A stretch of 64,000 nucleotides of DNA from Culicoidibacter larvae (GTDB taxonomy: Bacteria > Bacillota_I > Bacilli_A > Culicoidibacterales > Culicoidibacteraceae), in assembly GCF_005771635.1 (NCBI RefSeq), contig NZ_VBWP01000002.1:281913-345912 (forward strand), read 5' to 3'. Shown here piece after piece: positions 21,791 through 30,579 of this stretch (its first letter is position 1; each line of letters begins with the position of its first letter). Under the pieces are notes generated by a model. The model did not search any database. It was given only the letters and a program-made list of their open reading frames with translations, and was not told the DNA's origin. The translations under genes were made by a program, and so were the position numbers.

Positions 21791-23209
21791 CTAAACTGTG
21801 GTTTCAAGCTCTTGCTCACGGCCAGCTTCTTTTATTTGTAGCTTCGATAAATCACGTAATTTGTTTTGCGTAAAGAAGAACGCGAATACCCCGGCGATAA
21901 ATCCGGCCAGCGGGAATGAAATCCAAACCCCGTATGTGCCGCTTGCACTGCCGAAGATGTTAGCTAGAATAAATGATATGATAAGCACCATCGGGATAAA
22001 TAAGATGACTTGTTGCGAGAGTGAAATCAGCATCGCTGAAACCTTTTGTCCCAATGATTGCAAAGCAATCATTGAGGTACTTTGCATTGCGGTGAACATT
22101 GTCAAAGAGAAGAACAGCCGCAATGGCAGGACGCCGTCCTGAATGAAGGCGGTGTCGCTGGAATCAACGAAGATGCCGATAATTTGTTCTGGGAAGAATT
22201 GGACGATGGCAACGACACATATCAGGAAGATAAATGTAGTACGCAAGGCCATGTTATATACTTTGTGGACGCGGTCGAATTGACGCGAACCAAAGTTATA
22301 ACCGATGATTGGCTGCATACCGTTATTAATGCCAAACACCGGCATCATCGCAAAACTGTTTATTTTGGAGATCGTCGCATAAACTGAAATGTCAGTAGGT
22401 GTTCCATAGAATCGCAATACGTTATTTGCCACGATTGCTACGGCTGAGGTTGCTGCTGTTGAGAAAAACAGCGGCAACCCTAGTTTTAAACTTTCAAAAG
22501 AAACGGTATAAAATTGTTTGAATGATTGCGGCATTTTTGGCCGGGTTAATGATTTTGGCGAGAATAAGAAGACCATTGCAACGATACATGAGATGATTTG
22601 CGCAGTACTGGTTGCAATCGCAGCGCCGGCAACACCCATGTTGAACTGCCATACAAAGAGCCAGTCTAAAGCAATATTAATAACTGCACTGACAAGCATA
22701 TTAATCATTTGCACTTTTGGTTTTCCTTCAGCTCGCAGCGACATTCCACAGAACATTGATAATGCAAAGAATGGAATACCGATAAAACTATATAACATAA
22801 ATTCTTTTGCGTATGGCAAGAATTCTGGTGTTGAACCAAAAAGCGGCAACAAAATGTCAAGTGACAATAAACTTATCAAAACCGCGGTAGTTGACAGGAT
22901 AATGGTAAAAATAAATGATGAGCCGGTAATTGAACGGATTGGTTTAATATCTTTTCGACCAATATGAATCGATACCTGCGTTGCCGATCCCGAACCAACT
23001 AATTGGCCGATTGACATTAAAATCATTTGTAGCGGAAAGGCAATCCCTAATGCTCCGATAGCAACCGGACCGACTGTCTTACCAACAAAAAAAGTATCTG
23101 CCAGATTATAAAATGCTTGTACCATAAAGCCGACAACCATTGGTGCGGCCATTTGTGCTAACAACGGGCCTATTGGTTTCTTCCCTAAAAATGAGCGGTC
23201 ATTGTTCAT
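21791..23209 (-). CDS. MATE family multidrug efflux transporter (MepA-like)
   Basis: A 472-aa, 12-helix exporter of the MATE family, using a Na+ or H+ gradient to expel cationic compounds. It has the opening PIGPLLAQMAAPMVVGFMVQ, the AFYNLADTFFVG segment and the second-half PVFGINNGMQPIIGYNFG, all typical of MepA-type MATE proteins. ATG 23209 has a GGAGG site; the track frame begins earlier at a TTG. Its transcript seems to start near 23293 from its own promoter and carries a hairpin-plus-U-run leader suggesting riboswitch control. A TetR gene lies upstream on the same strand. Confidence 0.92.
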   Translation of the reverse strand: MNNDRSFLGKKPIGPLLAQMAAPMVVGFMVQAFYNLADTFFVGKTVGPVAIGALGIAFPLQMILMSIGQLVGSGSATQVSIHIGRKDIKPIRSITGSSFIFTIILSTTAVLISLLSLDILLPLFGSTPEFLPYAKEFMLYSFIGIPFFALSMFCGMSLRAEGKPKVQMINMLVSAVINIALDWLFVWQFNMGVAGAAIATSTAQIISCIVAMVFLFSPKSLTRPKMPQSFKQFYTVSFESLKLGLPLFFSTAATSAVAIVANNVLRFYGTPTDISVYATISKINSFAMMPVFGINNGMQPIIGYNFGSRQFDRVHKVYNMALRTTFIFLICVVAIVQFFPEQIIGIFVDSSDTAFIQDGVLPLRLFFSLTMFTAMQSTSMIALQSLGQKVSAMLISLSQQVILFIPMVLIISFILANIFGSASGTYGVWISFPLAGFIAGVFAFFFTQNKLRDLSKLQIKEAGREQELETTV

Positions 23210-23221
23210 ATAATATGCCTC

Positions 23222-23293
23222 CAAAAAACAGAAAAACCCCTTATCTTCAGGCCACCCTGAGGATAACTACGGAGTTCTCTTCCAAGTCAGTTT
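23222..23293 (-). promoter_or_regulatory. Structured MATE leader, candidate guanidine-IV (mepA motif) riboswitch
   Basis: On the minus strand the leader runs from about 23293 to the start codon. It contains the hairpin TTATCCTCAGG-GTGG-CCTGAAGATAA (23266-23241), extended by AACTCC pairing with GGGGTT, then U-runs (GGGGTTTTT and GTTTTTT). That is an attenuator layout directly before the ribosome site. The guanidine-IV class is known upstream of mepA-type MATE genes and overlaps a terminator. I infer the class from gene context and layout, not from a covariance-model match. Confidence 0.45.
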
Positions 23294-23300
23294 CTATAAT

Positions 23301-23329
23301 ATTATACCATTAATTACTCCAATCAACAA
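23301..23329 (-). promoter_or_regulatory. Putative promoter of MATE transcript
   Basis: TTGTTG (23329-23324) and a perfect TATAAT (23306-23301) are spaced by 17 nt on the minus strand, upstream of the structured leader. Confidence 0.55.
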
Positions 23330-23383
23330 TAAATTTATCGAAAAAATTTAAAAATATAAGCCCAAATCTTTTAGGTAAAACTG

Positions 23384-23420
23384 ATATCCCGCGGACTGAT
23401 AAACAGTACGCGGGATATTT
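23384..23420 (-). terminator. Hairpin downstream of tetR
   Basis: Inverted repeat ATATCCCGCG / CGCGGGATAT directly follows the TetR stop. It separates the tetR transcript from the MATE gene's promoter. Confidence 0.7.
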
Positions 23421-23424
23421 TCTT

Positions 23425-24003
23425 CTATACTTTATGAATGCCATAAAATAAAATTTGCTGAAAGTCACTAAAAAGTTGCTCGCTATTATCTCCGGTATAA
23501 GTTGCACCCGCAGCATTCATTGCATTAATAAACTCTAAAATAGATTCAGTGGCTAAATCTTTATTAATCCAACCCTCATCTTTACCGGCTTGGATATAAA
23601 GTTTATAAATCTCTGATTTATAGACTGAACTCGTCTCAACCAATAATTGTAAAAATCCACTATCATCATTCAGTGTGCTTGAAAAATGTTCTTGAATGAT
23701 TGCATTAAAATCACCGTTGCAGAGCTGCATAACTTTATTTAACTTTTCTTCAAATGAAATAGGCTCACTTAAAATAACTTTACTTTTATCCAATATATCT
23801 TGCATCAAAAACTTTACACAAGCCAGTACAAGATTCTCTTTATTTTCAAAATAATTATAAATTGATACCTGTGAAACATTTGCTTCCTGAGCAATCATTT
23901 TAATATTGGTTTTTTTATACCCATACTTACCAAATAGTTGAATGCTGGCAGCAATAATAGCAGTTTGCTTTTTTTGGGTTCTTGCTTCAAATTTATTCAC
24001 CAT
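23425..24003 (-). CDS. TetR family transcriptional regulator
   Basis: A 192-aa repressor-type protein. The N-terminal helix-turn-helix is clear: AAIIASIQLFGKYGYKKT, then MIAQEANVSQVSIYNYF, the canonical TetR recognition helix with YxYF. The C-terminal ligand-binding half is divergent. ATG 24003 has AGGTGAT upstream. It is divergent from the methyltransferase/flavodoxin pair with 140 bp between start codons, so it probably controls that pair and itself. The ligand is unknown. Confidence 0.9.
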   Translation of the reverse strand: MVNKFEARTQKKQTAIIAASIQLFGKYGYKKTNIKMIAQEANVSQVSIYNYFENKENLVLACVKFLMQDILDKSKVILSEPISFEEKLNKVMQLCNGDFNAIIQEHFSSTLNDDSGFLQLLVETSSVYKSEIYKLYIQAGKDEGWINKDLATESILEFINAMNAAGATYTGDNSEQLFSDFQQILFYGIHKV

Positions 24004-24143
24004 AATCACCTGATATTATTATATTAAATTTTGAAATAAAATTCAATATATTACAAAAACTATTGCCTTCCCCTAAAGTGCATGCTATTATAGTTTTGAA
24101 ATATAAATAAAAATATTTCAAAACTATTAAAGGAGGTTCACTC

Positions 24144-24797
24144 ATGAAAAAGAAAATATTGAAAATTGGAGTGGTTGCTGTTGTGGTGGCATCATTAAGT
24201 GCTTTAGGCTTTAATTACTTTTTGGGACAAATGAAAAATCCAACCGGATTGGTTGGTTATGCGCTCTTTAATATCTGGAATAATACGTTTCAGGATATGA
24301 CACAATGGGGTTTAAGCAAAATTCAGATCCAAGACGGAACTCAGCTATTGGATATTGGCATTGGCGGCGGTGAAACCTTGAACTATCTGGCCCATAATAA
24401 TGAAACCCTCACTTTATATGGTATTGATATTTCTGAAGATGCTGTCAATTTTTCAATCGATAAAAACCGTGAATTTGTTGATCGTGGTATCATGACTATT
24501 GATACTGCTGATGTTGCAGACTTGCCTTACAATGATAACCTGTTTGAAATCGTCACTGCCTTTCAAACCCATATGTATTGGGATGATATTAAAACCGGAC
24601 TCTCAGAAATCAATCGCGTTCTGAAACCGGATGGCACAATTTTAATTGTTTGTGAGATTGACAAAATTGAATACCACACACCTGAATGGAAAGACCCCGA
24701 TACATTCAGTGAACTATTGCAATCTCTTGGCTTCTCTTCAATCACTTATGAAATAAACAATAACTGGATTTCTTTTGTTGTTAGGAAAGGTGCTTAA
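24144..24797 (+). CDS. Membrane-anchored class I SAM-dependent methyltransferase
   Basis: A 217-aa protein. Residues 1-28 are a basic start and a membrane helix (IGVVAVVVASLSALGFNYF). The catalytic domain follows, with SAM-binding motif I LLDIGIGGGETL (about 72-83), motif II LYGIDIS, and VLKPDGTILIVCE. The fold is that of methyltransferase family 11 enzymes. A membrane anchor is uncommon and suggests a lipid or quinone-like substrate. It has a strong AAAGGAGG site. The next gene starts 2 nt after its stop, so the pair is translationally coupled under the TetR regulator. Confidence 0.86.
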   Translation: MKKKILKIGVVAVVVASLSALGFNYFLGQMKNPTGLVGYALFNIWNNTFQDMTQWGLSKIQIQDGTQLLDIGIGGGETLNYLAHNNETLTLYGIDISEDAVNFSIDKNREFVDRGIMTIDTADVADLPYNDNLFEIVTAFQTHMYWDDIKTGLSEINRVLKPDGTILIVCEIDKIEYHTPEWKDPDTFSELLQSLGFSSITYEINNNWISFVVRKGA

Positions 24798-24799
24798 GT

Positions 24800-25576
24800 A
24801 TGATTCTATTTTATTTTTCCGGAACCGGAAACACCCTTTATATTGCAGAGCAGATACAAAAAGCTTTTTCTGATGCAAGCTTACTGCCTATGCATAAACT
24901 TGCTGATATTCCCCATGAAGCAATTAACGGTAAGACACTGATTCTTCTCTACCCAGTTTATTACATCCGCCCTCCGGTATATGTTAAAAAAATGCTTCAC
25001 CAAGCAAATACATTACTAGCCAATGCAACTATCATTTTAATTGCTACTTATTCCGGTAATTCCGGTTACGCTTTTAAGGATATTGAAACGATTTTACCCC
25101 AAAAGCCAAGCCAAACATTTTCAATAAAAATGCCCGGAAATTATTATCGCGAATACTCAGCATATCCTAAAAAATATCAAGATCGACTCTTAAAAAAAGC
25201 TGATAAAAAGCTAGAAACAATAATCATCGCTATTAAAAATAGACACGTGACTCGAGATAAACCCATTAATATTATCTCTAAGTTATACAATAAAAAAACA
25301 ACCATCATTCAAAATAACTTTCAAATGATGGACGCTCAATTTAAAGTTAGTGACGCTTGTACAAAATGTACAACTTGCCAAAACATTTGTCCGGTGCAAA
25401 ATATAAGTATTGAAGAACAAGTGCAATGGCACCATCATTGCGAGCAATGTATGGCTTGTTTGCAATGGTGCCCGGAAAACGCAATTACTATTGAAAATAT
25501 TTCCCCCAAGCGAAAGCGATATACAAATCCACATATATCCGCTAACAGAATGATTACTTTAAACAATATGAAGTAA
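24800..25576 (+). CDS. EFR1-type flavodoxin/4Fe-4S ferredoxin fusion
   Basis: A 258-aa redox protein. The N-terminal half is flavodoxin-like: FYFSGTGNTLYIAEQ at residues 4-18 is the FMN phosphate-binding loop. The C-terminal third carries two 4Fe-4S motifs, CTKCTTCQNICP and CEQCMACLQWCP. Such proteins pass single electrons to a partner enzyme, often membrane-linked. Coupling to a membrane methyltransferase suggests a two-step modification system (reduction plus methylation). A bidirectional terminator follows. Confidence 0.88.
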   Translation: MILFYFSGTGNTLYIAEQIQKAFSDASLLPMHKLADIPHEAINGKTLILLYPVYYIRPPVYVKKMLHQANTLLANATIILIATYSGNSGYAFKDIETILPQKPSQTFSIKMPGNYYREYSAYPKKYQDRLLKKADKKLETIIIAIKNRHVTRDKPINIISKLYNKKTTIIQNNFQMMDAQFKVSDACTKCTTCQNICPVQNISIEEQVQWHHHCEQCMACLQWCPENAITIENISPKRKRYTNPHISANRMITLNNMK

Positions 25577-25580
25577 ATGT

Positions 25581-25614
25581 AAAACCCGCTTATTGCTAAA
25601 CAATAAGCGGGTTT
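25581..25614. terminator. Bidirectional terminator
   Basis: Hairpin AAACCCGCTTATTG / CAATAAGCGGGTTT lies between the convergent flavodoxin and SnoaL-like genes. Confidence 0.9.
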
Positions 25615-25615
25615 C

Positions 25616-25993
25616 CTATTCTCCAAAAGGATATTTATGCGTCAATGTACTCTGAAACTCTTCTAAGGTGGCAATTTTATTATCAGCAAAGGTTACCTTA
25701 CTCACCCCAGAAAAGCTATCAGTATTGCCTTTATATGTGCAAGTAAACGCCCATTTGCAGAAGTATGTTTGCTCGACTTCGGCAAACCACTCATCGGTGA
25801 TAACCCAACTATCTACAGTGCCCTTAGCAAACCAGCGCTCCAACCAAACCGCAACTTGTTCTTTGCCGCGATAACACGGACCGTAACATTCTTCGATATA
25901 GATAGTATCAGCCAAAGTTGCTAGAATCTGCTCCTTATTGCCACTCACCCAACCATTAAAATAACCATTTACCGCTTCGAATCTTGACTTCAT
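25616..25993 (-). CDS. SnoaL-like (NTF2 fold) protein
   Basis: A 125-aa protein. The pattern of an N-terminal helix (VNGYFNGWVSGNKEQILATLAD), the ECYGPCYRGKEQVAVWLERWF segment and four beta strands with Trp/Phe is typical of the SnoaL/NTF2-like pocket fold. Members bind small molecules or act as isomerases, and catalytic residues cannot be named here. It overlaps the upstream zinc-ribbon gene by 4 nt, so the two are coupled. Confidence 0.78.
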   Translation of the reverse strand: MKSRFEAVNGYFNGWVSGNKEQILATLADTIYIEECYGPCYRGKEQVAVWLERWFAKGTVDSWVITDEWFAEVEQTYFCKWAFTCTYKGNTDSFSGVSKVTFADNKIATLEEFQSTLTHKYPFGE

Positions 25994-26448
25994 TTTTCAG
26001 CCATCTCCCGTTCCAATAAATACTTCTCAACTTCTTGCTGCTTTAATTTTCTGATTTGCGTATTGGGAAACTCCCGATACGCACCATTCCTATAAACCGC
26101 CTGCATACTGATACATTGCTTGGTTTTATGCTTATTCAGGTAGGATGTCAACGCTTTATCCGATGGAAAAACCTTATAAGCCAGCCGGCCATTTTGATCC
26201 TGAATTTGATAAATACCACAACTGCTTTTATGAGTCACATCTGCAGTTCGCAAATAAAGTATAGCATTTTTCAATGATTGAAATGGAAAATGCCACCGCT
26301 GCAATCCTCGCTTCGTATCTTTAGCAATACAGATACACCGCCCGCACGTTCCACAAATATATTGTTCATGTTGCTCCAAACATGCTCTGGCACCCAAAAG
26401 CGGAGTAATTCTGGATTGTTCACTATAACATTCTTCACACCCGATCAT
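25990..26448 (-). CDS. Uncharacterised Cys-rich (zinc-ribbon-like) protein
   Basis: A 152-aa cytoplasmic protein. It has one CxxC near the start (GCEECY) and a second cluster (CGTCGRCICIA, about residues 32-42), consistent with a zinc ribbon. The middle (LQRWHFPFQSLKNAILYLR) and the basic C-terminal helix (IRKLKQQEVEKYLLEREM) are conserved-looking. ATG 26448 is chosen (GGGAG 9 nt upstream) over the TTG at 26457. It overlaps the SnoaL-like gene by 4 nt. Function is unknown. Confidence 0.75.
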   Translation of the reverse strand: MIGCEECYSEQSRITPLLGARACLEQHEQYICGTCGRCICIAKDTKRGLQRWHFPFQSLKNAILYLRTADVTHKSSCGIYQIQDQNGRLAYKVFPSDKALTSYLNKHKTKQCISMQAVYRNGAYREFPNTQIRKLKQQEVEKYLLEREMAEK

Positions 26449-26510
26449 TACCGCCAACTCCCTTCTATTTTTAGTGTATCATCAACAACTGTTATGTCAA
26501 ATAAAAATAG

Positions 26511-26542
26511 AAAAGCACCGCTTGCTGCAAGCGGTGCTTTTT
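26511..26542 (-). terminator. Rho-independent terminator
   Basis: Hairpin AAAAGCACCGCTTG / CAAGCGGTGCTTTT follows the nfo stop. Confidence 0.88.
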
Positions 26543-26550
26543 AAACTCAA

Positions 26551-27474
26551 TTATTTTTTGTAATAAGATATAATATCGCTAATTAAATTCGAATCGTTTT
26601 TCCCCGAACGTAACATCGCAATTTCAAATTTATACGGTGGAAATGACTTCTTGCCAGTCGCTTCATCAACAACATAAGGCGTCTCTAAAATCCGCGGAAT
26701 ATTTGGTAAATCTTGATGATGCACAATATAGTTCAAGGCATCAAAACCAATATAACCTAAGCCAATATTTTCGTGGCGGTCTTTATGTGCGCCCATCGGA
26801 TTTTTACTATCATTAATATGTAAAACCGAGATACGTTCCTTACCAATCAAGCGGTCGAAATCAGCTAACACACCATCAAAATTATTAACGATATCATAGC
26901 CAGCATCATGTACATGACAAGTATCAAAACATACTGAAAGACGGTCATTATGCGTAACACCATTAATAATTTCTGCCAACTCTTCAAAAGTGCGGGCACA
27001 CTCACTACCCTTACCAGCCATCGTTTCCAGAGCAATTGTCAGTTTCTCATTACCATGCAAAACTTCATTCAAGCCTTTAATAATTTGCTTAATCCCAACA
27101 TCAGCACCCTCATTCACATGACTGCCTGGATGCAATACAATCTGGGTTGCCCCAATAGCTTCACTGCGGGCAATTTCTGATGTCAAAAATTCAACTGCCA
27201 ACTCAAAAGTCTCCGGTTTTACTGTATTCGCTAAGTTAATAATGTATGGCGCATGCACCACGATATTGTTAATATCAATCCCGGCCTCTGCCATTCTGGT
27301 ACGCCCGGCTTCGATATTCAACTCTTCAACTTTTTTACGACGCGTATTTTGCGGCGCACCGGTATAAATCATAAACGTATTGGCATCATAGCTTAACGCC
27401 TCTTCAACCGAACCAAGCAGCATTTCCTTGCCACTCATTGACACATGCGATCCTATAATCAAATCCTTACTCAT
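26551..27474 (-). CDS. nfo: Endonuclease IV (AP endonuclease)
   Basis: A 307-aa TIM-barrel enzyme that nicks DNA 5' to abasic sites in base excision repair. Zinc-ligand segments are visible: IGSHVSMSG near the start, [23 protein letters not shown], and [21 protein letters not shown]. Length and order match the Nfo family. It precedes no coupled gene, and an alpha/beta hydrolase lies 15 nt upstream, so they may share a message with the DEAD-box helicase further up. Confidence 0.96.
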   Translation of the reverse strand: MSKDLIIGSHVSMSGKEMLLGSVEEALSYDANTFMIYTGAPQNTRRKKVEELNIEAGRTRMAEAGIDINNIVVHAPYIINLANTVKPETFELAVEFLTSEIARSEAIGATQIVLHPGSHVNEGADVGIKQIIKGLNEVLHGNEKLTIALETMAGKGSECARTFEELAEIINGVTHNDRLSVCFDTCHVHDAGYDIVNNFDGVLADFDRLIGKERISVLHINDSKNPMGAHKDRHENIGLGYIGFDALNYIVHHQDLPNIPRILETPYVVDEATGKKSFPPYKFEIAMLRSGKNDSNLISDIISYYKK

Positions 27475-27489
27475 AAGTCAACTTCCTCT

Positions 27490-28191
27490 CTATTTCTTTA
27501 GGATAAACTCTGCCATATTGACAAAAACCATTTGTTGCACCCGTTCATCATTTTGAAGATGCTCAAACTGATGAACATGATCAATTTCCTTTATATTTTG
27601 TTGGTAATAATCCGTTAATACCTGCTCTGAAAGTCGGTTACCAAGCTCATCAGCCTGCGTCAAACACAAGTACACCGGCCCGCCATAAGGCTGCTCAACA
27701 TCAAGCAAAGTACTGGCCTCTGCCAACAACTCCGGTTCTAATTTATCCTTCAACCGGAACCGTGGCAACTTCAATTTTGTAGGCCCGTATAACAATAGCT
27801 TTTTCACACGTTCCGGTACAGCATTAGCTAGCGATGCAGCAACCAATCCACTGGCACCGCATCCACATAAATATACACCATTTAACCAAGGATACTTCTC
27901 CGTATGCTCAAGAATTGCCATAGCCTGCCCGAGAACTTCCTGCAAATCAGCATAATTAGCAAAATCATCACTATCGCCAAAATCCAAAAAATCAAAACGC
28001 ACGCAAGCAATTCCTCGTGCCGCCAACTCGCGACTCATCTTCACCAAAGTTCGATGACTCCCTCTGGCATCATTCAACAAACTATGAAAAATAATTACTG
28101 CCGGCACATTCTTTAATGCTGCTGCCTCAGGCAAATGCAGCATTCCCCGCAATATATGACCATTATACCGGCACTCAATTGCTCGTTCCAT
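27490..28191 (-). CDS. Alpha/beta hydrolase-fold protein, nucleophile serine apparently missing
   Basis: A 233-aa protein with the alpha/beta hydrolase layout: oxyanion region VIIFHSLLND, RGIACVRFDFLDFGDS before the elbow, acid region LTQADELG, and HVHQF near the end. The nucleophile elbow reads LCGCGASG. Aligned with LxGHSxGG, the serine position is Gly, although a Ser lies two residues later. It could be inactive or use another residue. It sits 15 nt upstream of nfo and 27 nt downstream of the helicase gene, probably cotranscribed with them. Confidence 0.82.
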   Translation of the reverse strand: MERAIECRYNGHILRGMLHLPEAAALKNVPAVIIFHSLLNDARGSHRTLVKMSRELAARGIACVRFDFLDFGDSDDFANYADLQEVLGQAMAILEHTEKYPWLNGVYLCGCGASGLVAASLANAVPERVKKLLLYGPTKLKLPRFRLKDKLEPELLAEASTLLDVEQPYGGPVYLCLTQADELGNRLSEQVLTDYYQQNIKEIDHVHQFEHLQNDERVQQMVFVNMAEFILKK

Positions 28192-28218
28192 GCAACATCA
28201 CCCCTCATTACATCCTAA

Positions 28219-29544
28219 CTACCGCTTCTTGTTATTCCGCTTCTGCTGCTGGCGCTTCGCCTTGCCAACTGCAGCCTTCACTTCCCGTTCAAGCTTCTTC
28301 TTATAACCAGGCTTCACTTTCTTCGCCTTACGCGCATGCGCCTGATGCGACGCCTTCAAGGTCTCATCATCAATCCGATTCACCCGCATCCGCTTATTAC
28401 GGCTGGCAACCGGTACAAATTCTGCATTTTTAATCTCTACATAATTAATATCAATCCCGCGCTCACGCAACTGATTCACCGCAACCTCTTGCTCCGGCGT
28501 AATCAAAGAAATTGCCATCCCCTCATTACTACCACGAGCGGTTCGACCAACCCGATGAATATAAAACGCCAAATCATCCGGCAACTCATAATTAATAATA
28601 TGACTAATACCCTCAATATCAATCCCGCGCGCCGCAATATCGGTCGCCACCACATACTGAAACTCCAAATCACGAATCCGGCGAATCATCTGCCGCCGCT
28701 CACGAGCGGAAAGATCACCATGCAAAACCCCGATGCGAATCCCGCGATCGCGTAATTCGCCCGCCAAAGCATCTGCATGCTTACGCGTATTAGCAAAAAT
28801 AAGCGCCAAATAAGGATGACACATCTCGGTAATATCAACAATCAAATCTTCGCGACTCTTCCGTCGCACCGGAATCGCCAAATGCTCAATTGCAACCGGC
28901 GTCTTCTGCTTGGCATCAATCGCCACCTGTGCCGCACCCGCCATATATTTCTGAGCGAATTGCTCAATGACCTGCGGAATTGTTGCCGAAAAAATCGCCA
29001 GTTGCGCCGTCTCCGGCACCCGACCAATAATCCCATCAACCTCACTAATAAAGCCGGTATCAAAAATCATATCAGCTTCATCTAAAACAACCATAGTAAC
29101 ATGAGTAGCGTCTAGCGCTCCCTCTTTAATCAAGTCAAAAACCCGCCCTGGAGTTCCAATCACAATTTGTGGCTGACTATTTTTCAAACGTTCAATACCA
29201 CGAGTCCGATCGGTTCCGCCAATTAATAACTGAATATCAATCGCATCAGGAAAATAATCGGCTAATTCAACCGCACGCTTAAAAATCTGTTCCGCCAACT
29301 CACGTGTTGGTGCCAAAACAACTGCTTGAATATTTTGTTTATGAATATTTAACTGCTCAAAAAGCGGCAACAAAAACGCATGGGTTTTTCCGGTTCCGGT
29401 TGGCGCTTGGGCAATCAAGTTGCGTCCTTTTAAAAGCAATGGCAGCACCTGGTGCTGAATTGGCGTCGGTTCCACAAATCGCAAATCCGCTAAAGCCTCC
29501 ATTAATTCCAGCCGTAACTGGTAATCACTATATTTACTCTGCAT
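28219..29544 (-). CDS. DEAD-box RNA helicase (CshB-like)
   Basis: A 441-aa ATP-dependent RNA helicase. Motifs in order: Q-motif EPTPIQHQVLP, Walker A APTGTGKT, Ia PTRELAEQ, GTPGRV, II VLDEADMIFD, III SAT, IV IFANTRKHAD, V ATDIAARGIDI, VI HRVGRTARG. A basic Lys/Arg-rich tail (about 395-441) is typical of RNA-binding extensions, and size fits the CshB group. A long inverted repeat in its 5' region (29571-29604) may form an RNA hairpin, common for cold-induced helicases. Confidence 0.93.
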   Translation of the reverse strand: MQSKYSDYQLRLELMEALADLRFVEPTPIQHQVLPLLLKGRNLIAQAPTGTGKTHAFLLPLFEQLNIHKQNIQAVVLAPTRELAEQIFKRAVELADYFPDAIDIQLLIGGTDRTRGIERLKNSQPQIVIGTPGRVFDLIKEGALDATHVTMVVLDEADMIFDTGFISEVDGIIGRVPETAQLAIFSATIPQVIEQFAQKYMAGAAQVAIDAKQKTPVAIEHLAIPVRRKSREDLIVDITEMCHPYLALIFANTRKHADALAGELRDRGIRIGVLHGDLSARERRQMIRRIRDLEFQYVVATDIAARGIDIEGISHIINYELPDDLAFYIHRVGRTARGSNEGMAISLITPEQEVAVNQLRERGIDINYVEIKNAEFVPVASRNKRMRVNRIDDETLKASHQAHARKAKKVKPGYKKKLEREVKAAVGKAKRQQQKRNNKKR

Positions 29545-29570
29545 GAAGTATCTCCTTAATTCTAAATCAA

Positions 29571-29604
29571 GTACTCAGCCTCGCACTTCGCGACGGCTGA
29601 GTAC
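29571..29604 (-). repeat. Inverted repeat in the helicase 5' region
   Basis: GTACTCAGCC / GGCTGAGTAC (10 bp, perfect) with a GC-rich loop lies 27-60 nt upstream of the DEAD-box gene start. It may form a leader hairpin. Confidence 0.7.
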
Positions 29605-29700
29605 CCAAATTTTCACATTTTAACCTAAGAATATTATACTTTATTTTGGCTCAAACCACAACAAACTCCCTTTATAACTGCTTTTAGCCAGCTTAAAAAC

Positions 29701-30453
29701 TTATTTCCGATTCATTATTCTTTTCAATGCTGCAACATCTAACAAATTCACCGTCTCAAAATGACCATTATAAAATACGCCCCAGTTATTAAAAACACCC
29801 GGCAATGTTTTTGCTTTTGCTAAACTAGCAACTTCAATAAGTGATGCCGGAATCTCATTTGTCTCACAATATTGCTTAATTTTCTCGATTGTTTGATAAA
29901 CATAAGGACACTGCATATCATAATAAATTGTCAGCTCTTTATTATCAATTTTCTGTTCCTTAGCAGCTGCAGCAAACTTTGGTATTGTGCCATCAAATGA
30001 TAAGGCTAGCAACTCGTATCCGTCCACTGTACTATCAACAACTTCAAAACCAATTTTTTTAGCAAATGCTTGATCCGAAAGCCACGCCTTCTGCTTCTTT
30101 GCTCCCAGCATACAAACACCGGATTTCCCTTTAGCTCTAGCATCTGCTATACAATATTCCATTAGTCCTTTTGCATACCCTTTGCCTTTGAAATCACCTA
30201 GAACCCATAAACAATAAATATAATAGTAATTATCACCAATAATTGGTACCCATGCAGTTTCAAGCGGTGCGTACTCTATAAAAACCGTCGCTTTTGCATC
30301 CAGTTTTCTAAATACATGACCTTCTTTCAAACGCTCGGCCAGCCATCGCCGTTTGGCCTCAACACCAGGGTGTAACTTCTTAGTACGAATAATACAACAT
30401 AAATGTTCTTCATTAATATTTTCTGCCGTTATATTTATAAAATTATTGTTCAT
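29701..30453 (-). CDS. GNAT acetyltransferase with C-terminal YoaP-like domain
   Basis: A 250-aa protein. Residues about 5-150 are a GNAT domain with the CoA loop GDFKGKGYAKGLMEY. Residues about 165-250 are thioredoxin-like, with YYDMQCPYVYQTIEKI carrying a Cys-Pro motif, as in the YoaP family. The acceptor is unknown. ATG 30453 is chosen because GAGGTG lies 6 nt upstream; the GTG and ATG just before are too close to it. It is transcribed alone, divergent from ispH. Confidence 0.83.
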   Translation of the reverse strand: MNNNFINITAENINEEHLCCIIRTKKLHPGVEAKRRWLAERLKEGHVFRKLDAKATVFIEYAPLETAWVPIIGDNYYYIYCLWVLGDFKGKGYAKGLMEYCIADARAKGKSGVCMLGAKKQKAWLSDQAFAKKIGFEVVDSTVDGYELLALSFDGTIPKFAAAAKEQKIDNKELTIYYDMQCPYVYQTIEKIKQYCETNEIPASLIEVASLAKAKTLPGVFNNWGVFYNGHFETVNLLDVAALKRIMNRK

Positions 30454-30579
30454 ATCCATCACCTCGTCTATTAGTTCTATTATACCGCTAAATGCAAATC
30501 AAAATAAGACCATTTACTCCAAAGCACCTATTTATGATATAATAAATAAACCAACCTGGAAAAAGGATGTGCCAAACAC

